A stretch of DNA of 64,000 nucleotides from Ypsolopha sequella (taxonomy: Eukaryota; Arthropoda; Insecta; Lepidoptera; Ypsolophidae). Each line of letters starts with the position of its first letter. Positions within the stretch are counted from its first letter, which is position 1. Positions 1 to 10,401 of this stretch are shown one piece after another. The translations under genes were made by a program, and so were the position numbers. Where the stretch lies: contig OW203992.1 of assembly GCA_934047225.1 (NCBI GenBank), forward strand, positions 2,035,501 to 2,099,500, written 5' to 3'. Below the pieces are notes generated by a model, which saw nothing but the letters and a program-made list of their open reading frames with translations, did not search any database and was not told where the DNA came from.

Positions 1-100
1 TATTCTTATTCTTATTCTTAAAACCGATAGAGCTAAAATTTTGCACACACTTTTCGCTTTAGTGACAATAAATAATAAACAAGCTAAGTGACATCATTCT

Positions 101-190
101 CAATACAATATGACGGACGCGACAATACAATATGACGGACGCGACAATACAATATGACGGACGCGACAATACAATATGACGGACGCGACA
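101..190. repeat. 22-bp tandem repeat, about 4 copies
   Basis: About four near-identical head-to-tail copies of a unit read as caatacaatatgacggacgc plus two bases. The array is bounded by AT-rich single-copy-looking DNA. No coding potential is evident. Confidence 0.9.
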
Positions 191-1640
191 AAACGGCAAT
201 TTTTTATTTCCATAACTTACCAACCCTTAGGTATAAAAAATGGATTTGACGAGGAAAATACCGTAAGCTAAGTGACGTCATTTCAAATCCATGATGATTT
301 ATTGACAAGATGGTGATTTATTATTACCATACCAACCCTCTTGACGTACATAGCTGTATCAAGCAAAATAATAAATAAAAAACCATTATTTAAGACATGG
401 ATTAAAACTAACGATTTTTGTATTACCTATATATATACTATATTTATTAAAACCATACGAAAAAAATAAGTTCAAATTCTAATATTTAATGTTCTAAAGA
501 AAAGCTTTTTGAAAAAGAAAATTCAAAATAAAATATTAAATCAGTTTCAGCGATATAAACGTATTTTATTCGCTTTAGTAGCTACATACAATACATTTGA
601 CATTGACACTGACACAATTTTGTAATCTTTAACTGACACGTTTTGGTGACAATGCATGATAAGATAAGTAACAAAATTTGTTTTTAATGCTGATTGATTG
701 ATTTTGCTGAATGATTTCTCTAGCATCCTATAATCGTGATTATAATCAGTTGGAATCTACAACATTTCAAACTATTAACCCACTAATTACTCGTATAATA
801 GCTAAAATGGAAGTAGATAAAAAGCTATGGGATTTGTATTTTACCTTTACCCAAAATTTAATGTCAATGTACCAAGTACAAAATTACGGTTTTTCTTACC
901 CGAGGAAGGAAGCTAGTTTCGACTTGAGTCGCAGGCGAATCTCAATGTATTTTTTAAATTTTTTGAATTCTTTATTGAAGTAATAACATTTTTACATTGT
1001 TAACTGTATAAATATTAACAATATTAGTTAACAGTATACTAAATAATACTTAAATGTTTTTACCAGATTGTAACACCTATGAAAAACTTAACAACATTAG
1101 TGAGCTTCAGCTATTTAAAATAAAAGATACAATACTGAATTAGATATTATTATGTCCGTCTTGGTAGCAACGAACATTTGTTGTGTGAGAAACTTTTAAG
1201 TTAGCTTTAGCTAACAGATAATATAAATAAATACTAACACATGATAATAATATTAAGCATGCATGCATTACTGTAAAAATCTGTTGCTAGCTTGCTTGTT
1301 ACTGAGCGGCGACCGAGCCTCGACAAATTTTCAGAGCAATCTTCCGGAGGGAAGAGTATGACGTCATTGCTTATTAATATTATTTACTGTAGTGCATATT
1401 TTTTTGTTGTCGCTGAATGGGTCTTTCAGGCAGTATAAGTAATATTTTTCTATCTGTTACAGTTTAGCCGTACGAAGACGACGATTCTACAACATTTTCG
1501 TGACATAATTCTTCCGAACCACCATATGTTCAGAGGAGCGACCCCCTCTAAGTACGTTTATAGAATTCACGTAAAAAATATTACAAACTGTAACTATCAG
1601 AAAGTTCTAAAGCCTGGCCATCGATAAATGATACTGATTT
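191..1640. other. AT-rich stretch without a recognisable gene
   Basis: I see no family motif, RNA gene or strong splice-bounded exon here. A 90-codon open frame at 711-983 (plus) has AT-driven composition and no recognisable domain, so it is not called as a gene. Confidence 0.6.
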
Positions 1641-1800
1641 TTAGGGTTCCGTACCCGAAGGGTGCCAAAAGGGACCCTATTACAATTAATTATATAATTA
1701 TATATTAGAATTTTAGACATTACACTGATTGTAATGTGTGATTGCTTATAAAAAAGTGGTCTGTCTCTGTCTGTCTACTCATCTGTCATCCAGCTGTCAA
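1641..1800 (+). mobile_element. Fragment of lepidopteran 'gggttccgta' interspersed repeat
   Basis: It begins with agggttccgtacccgaaggg, followed by a gggaccctattac motif and a gtctgtctctgtctgtct tract. This order is the usual 5' part of a very abundant lepidopteran non-autonomous repeat. The 3' part with the aagtgcgagtc motif is missing. Confidence 0.7.
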
Positions 1801-2112
1801 ATCAGTCAGAAGCAAATCATTATAAATTTATCTTGATAGCAAAGGACAATTTCTAAACAGCCATTTCTCAAGTGACGTCACACGAAGGCAAATGGAAGTT
1901 GCAGCTTTTTCGTAAAAATATCCATTATCATGAGGTTTTTTAGACAACAAGTTCTATAATACGGCTTATTAAACCTAAATATCGAAATTGTTTTCGAATT
2001 AACACACCTTAACATAATTTAATCTATGCGAATTAGCTTGCTGGTCACTAACGTCGTGACGTCATGCGGCACACAACAGAAACGTTGAAATTAATTTGTT
2101 ACATTTATCATC

Positions 2113-2755
2113 AGCTGTTCGTACCACACAAGACAAGACAAGACAAGACAAATACTCTTTATTGTACTTTATTTTAATAAGGTAAAAGAACAAACTTATG
2201 AGAGAAGGTAACAATTGGCGCCCTCATCACTTATAGCGATTTCTTCCAGACAACCTTTGGGTGGAAATTAATCGTTGGAAAAAATAACGCGAATGTGGTG
2301 CACAAAATAAATAATAATAATTAAATGGATAGCAAATACCTAAAATAAATACACAAGCAAGTATAACATTGTACATACAAATACATATAATACGATAAAT
2401 AAATATATACACTAATATATAACAAAAATAAATAATATAATACGTAAACCAAAAGTAAATAAATATTAGTGGCAGAAGTAGGGATTTAACTAACATTTAC
2501 AAAGAAAGAAAGTAATCTTTTGAAGACAGGCAACGAGGGAGCACTAGGCAAGTTATTCCACAATGTGACAGCTTTAACAGCAAAAGAATTACCATGAAAA
2601 TTTGTAGAGTTAGATGGAATTGCTAAACGCAAATTTTCGGAAGACCGTAAGTACGGTCATGGGTAGAGTGCAGGAATTTAAAGCAATCTTTAAGATATGA
2701 TGGAGTTGAAGGATTGAACACTTGCAGCAAATCAGATTTTTTAAAATTGCCGCAT
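2113..2755 (-). mobile_element. 3' end of a Jockey/CR1-type LINE
   Basis: On the minus strand about 2660-2490 encodes a typical LINE reverse-transcriptase C-terminus, with the core AVKAVTLWNNLPSAPSLPVF, followed by a stop. The 3' UTR contains AATAAA near 2160 and ends in a (TTGTC)n tail at 2113-2150, so the element's 3' end is at the left. Stops upstream of the conserved tail show that the copy is dead and 5'-truncated. The C-terminus resembles that of the copy near 60.5 kb, but the two are not the same family by eye. Confidence 0.75.
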
Positions 2756-2944
2756 TTTTCCCATTTCCCCTCATCTTTCGAAAGCCAGACCTTACTCGTG
2801 TGTCACAATACTTTGAATGCGTGAAGATTCCTAAAGTTCAAAGTTTACTGCAATTTATTACTAAATGCTAAAATGTAATGTTGTCGAGGAAATATTTAAG
2901 TAAGTCCTAGTAAGGTTACTTAAGAGCATCTAAGAAGGTACCTC

Positions 2945-3345
2945 TAGTTTAGGGTTTCCATTCGACCCGATAATCCGGGACGTGTCACCAGTTTAGGGTT
3001 GACATTCGTCCCGATACACCGGGACGTGTCACCAGTTTAGGGTTGCCATTCGTCCCGATACACCGGGACGTGTCACCAGTTTACGGTTGCCATTCGTCCC
3101 GATACACCGGGACGTGTCACCAGTTTAGGGTTGCCATTCGTCCCGATACACCGGGACGTGTCACCAGTTTAGGGTTGCCATTCGTCCCGATACACCGGGA
3201 CGTGTCACCAGTTTAGGGTTGCCATTTGTCCCGATACACCGGGACGTGTCACCAGTTTAGGGTTGCCATTCGTCCCGATACACCGGGAAGTGTCACCAGT
3301 TTAGGGTTGCCATTCGTCCCAATACACTGGGACGTGTCACCAGTT
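2945..3345. repeat. 44-bp tandem array, about 9 copies, hairpin in each unit
   Basis: Nine units start with gtttagggttgccattcg. Most units contain the perfect inverted repeat cgtcccg-atacac-cgggacg (7-bp stem, 6-nt loop). The first unit is most diverged. The last unit (stem at 3315-3334) has paired changes that keep the stem: cgtccca and tgggacg. Confidence 0.93.
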
Positions 3346-3925
3346 TCGAGGTATTTACAATATTTTAACTAAAGAGATTAACTTTTATAAATTGACATTG
3401 TATGCACACATTTTTACATAATTTGAAATTTAATGACTTTATTATGATTATTTTTATTGTTTTATTATTTTGTTTTAATCAATTCTAATTTATTTACAAT
3501 AACAATTTTATTTTATATTTACATAACATGAATTTAAAATTCCCCACTCTTAGGCAAAAAGTTTTTCGGTTGGTATCTACTAGAACCTCAGAACATTACT
3601 AGAACGGATAAGTTAAGTATTACCCTCACTACAAAAATGTGTTAGTGTCATTGATCGCACTGGCTGATGTAAACTATTTATTGTGTAATTAAGATCTTAT
3701 ATTAATTCCTTTGATAATGCCATAAAGGCGAAACCGGTCAGGAAGTATTAAATAAATTTGTGGGATAGTACAAGTGATTTTCTGTTCATTATGTATTCCA
3801 AGTTACACCAAGTGCCAACAATCAACAGTGTAAACATTCCATTGTAAATACTCATATTCAGCAATAAAGATTTAAGATTTATGATTTAAGAATAAGAATA
3901 AAATACAATGTATTCGCTACAAACA

Positions 3926-4925
3926 ATAGTAGTTTATGCTACAAGGGCGCAAAGGAATAAATTACGAGGACGATTTAAAACACGAGCGTAGCGAGTGTTT
4001 TAAACGTAACCGAGTAATTTATTGCTCTTACGCCCGTGTAACATACTACGTTTTTCAATGCATAGTGTGAGGAAATAAAACAAATATAATTTTGTGAACT
4101 TTAAATTGTAATTGGCTCAAAAGGACTGTATCCAAAGCCGTTAAACAGTGGGAAAAAAAGTATGACGTTTATGGTACACAGGAAAGGCTGCAGGTTAGCC
4201 AACCATTGTAAATAAATTAAAAAAAAATATATAATAAAGCCCTAGGGCAAAATAATCGACTTTCTGTTCGGTTTTGATGCATAAAAAGTGGGCCTTTACG
4301 AGCACATGCATTGAAAATAAATAAACAAGTAGCAAACACAATAAAAAGAAGACAAGAAAAAAAATTACCTATAAATATAAGACATTTGCAATACAATTTC
4401 GTTTGGATGATGAAATTGAAATTCGTTTGGATTTGTTGGATGAATGGCAATGTCAAAATATTGAACAGACAATATGTTACTGACAAGTGTCACAAGAGAA
4501 GGTGTAGTTATTGCGGACATTTTGTTTTGTGGAAATATTATATTTCAAAGACTTCATGTGTAACAATAATAACAATAAAGATAAAACGGTAATAAATGTT
4601 TTTTCAATGCATGTGCTCGTAAAAGCCCACTTTTTATGCATTAAAACCGAACAGAAAGTCGATTATTTTGCCCTAGGGCTTTATTATTATACTTTTTTTA
4701 ATTCATTTGCAATGGTTGGCTAACCTGCAGCCTTTCCTATGTACCATAGATGTTATACTTTTTTTCCACTGTTTAACGACTCTGGATACAATCCTTTTGA
4801 GCCAATCATAATTTAAAGTTCACAAGATTGTATTTGTTTTCATTTCCTCACACTATGCATTGAAAAACGTAGTATGATACAAGGGCGTAAAAGCAATAAA
4901 TCGCCCTAGTAGCATAAACTACTAT
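3926..4925. mobile_element. 1-kb foldback (long inverted repeat) element
   Basis: The ends atagtagtttatgctac (3926-3942) and gtagcataaactactat (4909-4925) are exact reverse complements. Two arms of roughly 300 bp follow inward, for example gccctagggcaaaataatcg at about 4240 against its complement at about 4660. The left arm holds an extra palindrome around gagcgtagcgagtg (3965-4010) that the right arm lacks. The centre (about 4320-4600) is AT-rich and has no transposase. Short open frames in it look accidental. Confidence 0.85.
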
Positions 4926-5159
4926 ATTATTTCTCATTGGGATATTTTTGAGTTCAAAATAAAATGTCCCGGTCAGTGCTCAGACTATTATGGCTACCCT
5001 ACTCTAGTTTCAAAACTTTGTAAGATTGTAAGATGTGCACGGAGATGCACAGTAAGTGAAAGCTGTCTACACTTGCATAACACCGTCACAGATAGTACCT
5101 AGTATACATTACTATTTACTAGCCTTTTGCCTGCAGCTCCGGCCTCGCTTGAAGGATAA

Positions 5160-5625
5160 ACTTGGGAATATGCATATCCGTACCCGAATTGTACGGAACC
5201 GTCTGTCCATCCGCATCTGTCCAACAGTGTCCGTCTATCACAGTGGTCTACAGCTTCAACCTTTACAGGTAGCCGGTTGAAATTTTCACAGAATACGTCT
5301 TCTATTGCCTCTATCACGGCAAATAATAAAAAAATAAAACCCATGGGGGACAAAAATCGAAAAAGTAGCATTTTTTTATATTATTTGTTTCAGCTCTATC
5401 ACTCAAAAATAAAACAACAAAAAATGAAAATTTGGGTTCCAAACTAAGATAGTGCCAAATTGTTTGCCAGGCGCTACCGTTTTACCGCCTTGTATTTTGT
5501 CGCCTTGAAGTTGCTATGGCAGCTACATACCTATATATTGTTGTTATTTACCATAGTAATGTTTTGTGGTGGTACTGAACCCTTCGTGCGCAAGTACGGC
5601 TCGAACTTGACCAAATTATTTATCA
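5160..5625 (+). mobile_element. Copy of the 'gggttccgta' interspersed repeat
   Basis: It contains the body motif ggttgaaattttcacagaat (5275), an aataataaaaaaataaaa tract, the gttgttatttaccatagtaa segment (5540) and the end aacccttcgtgcgcaagtac (5579). The last segment is the 3' signature of the family. It directly precedes the LINE remnant. Confidence 0.7.
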
Positions 5626-5689
5626 TATATAGCGCCAAAACCTCTATCTAAAACTTCTATCTGACTGTGAAAACCGCATCAAAGTTCGT

Positions 5690-6300
5690 TCTGTCACGGC
5701 GTTGCGCCATTGTGGTGATTGACTAATCATGCTCACCAGAGAGATACTTATATACAATAATGTCCGTATTGCCTACAAAAAAACAGCTATGAATCTAGAT
5801 ACCATTATTGACTGCAACTTGACATGTAATTCTCACATTAATCAGGTTAGCAGGACCCTACGCCACGTTTCATTCGTTAGAGAACCTGGAGAAATTTCTT
5901 CCATTTGAAACTAAAGTTATTCTCGCACAATCTTCTTCTTCCTTTAATCATTGATGTCGATGTTACCTCTCTTGATCTAAGTAAACTTTCAAGTGTTGCT
6001 CAGTAAACTTAAGCATTTACAGAATCTAAATATTTAGATTCATACGGCTTGAGGAAGTATGATCATGTCTGTCAGTTTCGTGAACATTGGAAATGGCTCT
6101 CCGTTAAAAAAAGTCAAAACGTCCACATTCTGTGTCCCTTATTTAACATTATACGGAGCCTAACTTCCCCAACGTAACGAGTTACCCTTCTCTAAGGACC
6201 ACAAATTCGGATCTCACAGTCTCGTTTCTATCCATCAGGCTCTAGAACTCACTGCCGCATGCAATAAGGAATAGTCCTTCAATTGTCGTATTTGAAAATA
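5690..6300 (+). pseudogene. Decayed LINE reverse-transcriptase C-terminal fragment
   Basis: Conceptual plus-strand translation gives a broken series of blocks typical of the post-RT region of Jockey/CR1-type LINEs: a 'LTCNSHINQVSRTLRHVSF' block, an 'LPFETKVILAQS' block (about 5905), 'GLRKYDHV' with 'FREHWKWLSVKKSQNVHILC' (about 6050-6130), and 'LFNIIRS' followed by 'TSPT'. The blocks lie in different frames and are separated by stops, so the copy is not functional. Neither the catalytic RT domain nor the 3' tail is visible. Confidence 0.72.
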
Positions 6301-6342
6301 TAACTCATCTTTGTTCCTATTAATCTGTACTTCTGTAGGATA

Positions 6343-6582
6343 TACAACGTGTAACAGAAAGGTGTAACCATATTTGAAGAGGTTATTCAGTCAATGGTAT
6401 AGAACAACTTTTACTATGGAACAAACAATGTACCGCGAAAAAAAAAAGTTTCATAGAAAAATGCAATGCCGCCCGGCCCAAATGTATGGAAGAGCAGATT
6501 TTTTTTTTTGGGATTTTAGGGTTAGCTCCATAGTAAAAGTTGTCTCTTCAAATATGGTTACACCTTTCTGTTACACGTTGTA
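6343..6582. mobile_element. MITE family A, copy 1
   Basis: A short element with terminal inverted repeats, starting tacaacgtgtaacagaaagg and ending in its complement. The termini fit a TA target. It is non-coding. A second copy lies at 59093-59359. Confidence 0.88.
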
Positions 6583-6780
6583 TACAAGGTGACTTTTTGA
6601 TCATCGTCCAAATTTATACTGGAAGCTTGGTAAGTGATCAGCATCATGAATCGATAACAATTTTGGGAAAATTCGTATAATGAAATTTCGACTTCCCATA
6701 GTAATTCACTCCCAGTCGTGAGTGAATCACTATGGGGAGTCGAAATGTCACTTCATGTATTTTACAAAAATCGTTATTGG
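6583..6780. mobile_element. MITE family B, copy 1, right end missing
   Basis: It starts tacaaggtgactttttgatc directly at the end of MITE A copy 1. It matches copies at 22092-22357 and 58823-59088 through the internal cactatggggagtcgaaat block, then diverges near 6780. The right terminal repeat is missing. Confidence 0.82.
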
Positions 6781-6789
6781 TTAACCATT

Positions 6790-8160
6790 GTTCATCATTC
6801 ACCACATAATGTATGTACTATATGTATTACATTTTCATCTCATAAAGTCTTGCCGCGGCGCAAATTGATTTCTCGCGTCTCGATTACGTCACAGACCCAT
6901 CTTGGTGCATCAGCATTCAGCACCAGACACTTTCCATGGCCTCCATACGCCTTTGTTTGTCAAACACATGAGGCTGAGGAGTGCTGGAATGTGTGTCAAC
7001 TGTCTATGAATATAACTACGTAACTCACACATACACAGTACTTTTAGTTAGCATATAAGGAACTTTAGATTCGTCGATGATTGCTCATGATCTTTACCAT
7101 TTCTTGGAAATATTGTTTGGTAACCTGGTAATACCTAAGCAATTTGATGCTGACGCTAATTGTTTAATCCGTTAGCTAGACGGTCATTACATAATATTCA
7201 GAGACAAAGCACTGGACAGAGATCTCTAGCCTATTAATTAAGATTTACAAAATAATAGATAGCTGTTAACCTACAAAACTCAGGGCTAAAAGAGAAAGAA
7301 GTAATTTTGTAAAAATCGAGAAGAGTTCGTCATTTGATTGAATGTTTTGTCACATAATATTATAAAAACTTGCGTGAAAATAACAATATACTGTGCCCTC
7401 ACTTATTGTTGTTTTTAGCCGATACAATTTAGAGATTTACGTGTCATTGTTAGGATGACGACACATGTATGTATTTTATTATTGAAGTTATCTTTTTCTT
7501 ATCCTTAAAACATATAGGGTCTTGCTGGTAATGCTTGCAGCACCAAGCAAGCCATGCACAATATTTAATTATAATTCTCAGGCGAACAATTTTCTATTTT
7601 AGTGAAAACAATTAACTTAAATAACATTAAAATTAAAATAAAAAGGACTAAAATAAATAAATTTAAACTAAACTGAAATATCCTTAAAAATAAACTCAAA
7701 CATTTAAAAGAAAAAAAAAATCCTACAAAAACATTTATTGTAACCGTCAATGAATAATTTTAACTACTATTTATAGCATAGACGTAGTCAATGATTTAGA
7801 CCGAAGACATGGACGTCAACACGCCGACCAAAGGGTCTGGTACCTTGACCTCTGACGCAATGCTTCCCGTTTCCATACATGCGGTACCCGCGATGGGTCG
7901 GTGTTTATTAATTTTATTCATTCCTATATTTCGGTAAATTCGTCCCATAACTCACGCATAACCGTTAGGGTGTGCGTTACGCCAGCGGCATGTTGTCGCT
8001 TTTCAGGATATCGGCTTTACAGATATTTAGTACCTCATCTCGTGTAATTTTGCTCGAAATTTTGAATTAGTGCCTGTAGCTGAGTCCGAAGACATACCCG
8101 TCTTTGCCTCATCATGTCCAGAGCTCCGCTCGAAATCTTGGACTACTTATTCTTTCGATC
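6790..8160. other. No recognised gene
   Basis: Mixed AT-rich sequence. I recognise no protein motif, RNA gene or complete repeat. The region 7565-7750 is A/T-rich enough to leave open frames by chance. Confidence 0.5.
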
Positions 8161-8164
8161 CTAC

Positions 8165-8257
8165 CTGGCACATGACATTCGTAAAATTGTTAGCAAGCTG
8201 GTCAACGTCCTCAGAAATTGAAGTTGAAATAATATGTGAATTCCAACAGGGCAACCA
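8165..8257 (-). other. Speculative 93-nt exon with matching splice signals
   Basis: On the minus strand a pyrimidine tract and acceptor (ctatttccttttacag) lead into 31 codons without a stop, beginning W-L-P-C-W, and end at CAG followed by GTAGGATCG, a good donor. I do not recognise the encoded peptide. The strand is the same as that of the host exon at 32.2-32.4 kb, but the peptide does not look like the SDR fold expected there. It could be an exon of an unknown gene, or chance. Confidence 0.25.
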
Positions 8258-8259
8258 CT

Positions 8260-9040
8260 GTAAAAGGAAATAGACTATATGAGACAGCACGCCATTGTAC
8301 ATAATTTTTATTATATAATTTAGAATTAAGTTTTCTGTGTGCAATAAGAGTAAACATAAACAAACATAAGTTAGGAACCTACCTACCAATGAATATAGTA
8401 CTCTTCTGCTACCCACTTTGATACGACCCATCATTCGTCCAAGGACCCATCCTTTTGACAGCTATATATAAACCACCATTGACTATGTTGTAGTGCTAAT
8501 GACCGTACCGTAAATATTTTCGTTCGTCACAACACAAGCAGAGAATATAAAGTATTACTACGTAGTCTACGTACACAAGCAAGATTTGTTACTATGTATT
8601 GAGAAATGTTCCGAACAAAAATAACATTAGTTATATTGAGATCTGGGTCTGAGTCACAGTACTTTCAACTTGAGCAAAGGACAATAGGCCGTTGAGTGAG
8701 ATGTCTTACAACATTCCGCTTCAGTTGGAGGGGCGTATCTAACATACATAAGGTCATTGAGGACTAGTCCGGGGCGGCCGGTTGGTTTGTGGGGGCGGCC
8801 CGGCCGGGGCGGCGCATGGCAGAGCGGGTTGCGAAGCTTGTTTATTTATAAGTTATCTACTAAAATATTAAAACGTAATATTTATTAACTAAAATGCTCT
8901 CTGCTCAGCTCTCATTAGTTTTGGCGGGATTACATGTAGCCTTCTCCAAAAAAAAAAAAAAAACAAACAATTGTGAAAACCATGAAGTTTTTCTGGAGTT
9001 ATAAAGTAACATACAGACAGATGTAACATTTTATAGAGAA
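8260..9040. other. No recognised gene; short GC-rich patch
   Basis: An otherwise AT-rich stretch with an 80-base GC-rich patch (8765-8830, ggggcggcc motifs). A related gggcg/ccggggc-containing piece occurs near 13500, so this is probably repeat-derived. One copy of a dispersed 20-25 bp motif (gaatataaagtattactacg) is at 8543-8562. Confidence 0.45.
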
Positions 9041-9632
9041 GAAAACCGGCCAAGTGCGAGTCGAGCTTCGCTCTTTTAGGGTTCTGACCATTTATATCAT
9101 ACTAGGTATTTATTTAAATTTTAGGTAATTATGCTCTAATTCTCTCAGACATAAAAACTGCAAAATTAAGTTGGTTGCGTATTCGGGGACGTAACCCTAA
9201 AACTACATTATAAATCAGCGTTTTTAGTATTTGTTATTTAAATACGGCATATGGTACATGATATACAGAAATTTCAAATTCCTAAAAATGGTGTAAAAAT
9301 GGCAACTGTGATAGCCCCCATTTCTTCATTTTTAAGATAATAAAATAAAAAATATTTTTACACTCTATTTAATGAGCTTTAGACAATGACACCCCATATG
9401 CCAAGGTAAGTAAAAAAAAAACTTTTTCGGCTCCATTTTCATGAATGAGGCAACCCCTAAAAAAATATTTAATTGCATTTTAAATTCAGAATTCGGTTTT
9501 GGGTCAACATTTTACACAAAATAAATAAAAAAAACAGGTTTCTATCTCATTCCGTATAAGAGCTAGAGACCCGTGACATACGGACAGACAGACGGACAGC
9601 GATTTGCCCTTTGAGTACGGAAACCTAAAATG
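9040..9632 (-). mobile_element. Copy of the 'gggttccgta' interspersed repeat, reverse orientation
   Basis: It opens with aaccggccaagtgcgagtcg (9044), the family's 3' signature in reverse. It ends with gtgacatacggacagacaga (9572) and tacggaaacc. The interior is AT-rich and non-coding. Confidence 0.75.
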
Positions 9633-9744
9633 GAGAGAATAAGTAAGAGATGGTAATGTTACAAATTAATAAAAAAAGTAATGTATCATTTAGTCCCAAA
9701 ATAAACATAGAACCCTGTTATTTGGAAGGTTGTTCGGCTGTTTC

Positions 9745-10373
9745 TACAGTGTGTCCCTTGTACAAGTGCACATCCGAAAGTGGGTGAAACTGGATCTAAA
9801 TATATCGACAAAAACAAAGAAAAAAAAATTTTTTTTTTTTTTTTTAAATCTTGAAAAAAATCTCCGCCTGGGTATCTTTGTATAGGAAGCGAGCGCAGCG
9901 GCTTTGGTTAACCGCTCGTAGAAAATATTGTATTTATGATAGAACGTTGTATTTTTTTTTTTGTTAGAAAGATAATGGAATAGGCAATGATAAATAGGAA
10001 TAAAAGTATAGTAAAACGGGGACATTATTTTGAAAAAATTTACTATAACTGAAAAAAAAGACGGAAAAATTAAAGAAATAATCTTTTAGGATATTATTTT
10101 TATGGTAATGGTAGTTGATTATGTTTTGTTTTTGATTTGGTATGCAACATCTATTCTTATGGAATTATAACAATTTATCTTCATTGCATTACTCGCGATA
10201 GATCAAAAGTTATGACATATTTTATACATAGTCTCCATGGTAGACAAAAAAAATTTAAAACGTAAATTTATAAAACATGGATTTTCTAAAAAAAAAAAAC
10301 ATTGTTTTGTCGATAAAATAAGGTCTAGTTTCACCTCTTTTCGGATGTGCACTTGTACGAGGGACACACTGTA
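9745..10373. mobile_element. MITE with about 80-bp terminal inverted repeats
   Basis: The left end tacagtgtgtcccttgtaca and the right end gtgcacttgtacgagggaca..gta are inverted copies. The similarity continues inward through a gtttcacc/ggtgaaac block. The interior has A/T homopolymers and no transposase. The 62-bp satellite starts about 30 bp beyond the right end. Confidence 0.8.
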
Positions 10374-10401
10374 TATATTATATATAGGTATATCAGTCAG
10401 C

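Noticed and set aside
711..983. 90-codon plus frame
   Set aside because: AT-driven composition, no domain recognised, no splice or regulatory support.
8070..8273. 67-codon plus frame
   Set aside because: No recognisable product; the opposite strand has better splice signals, and even those are only tentative.
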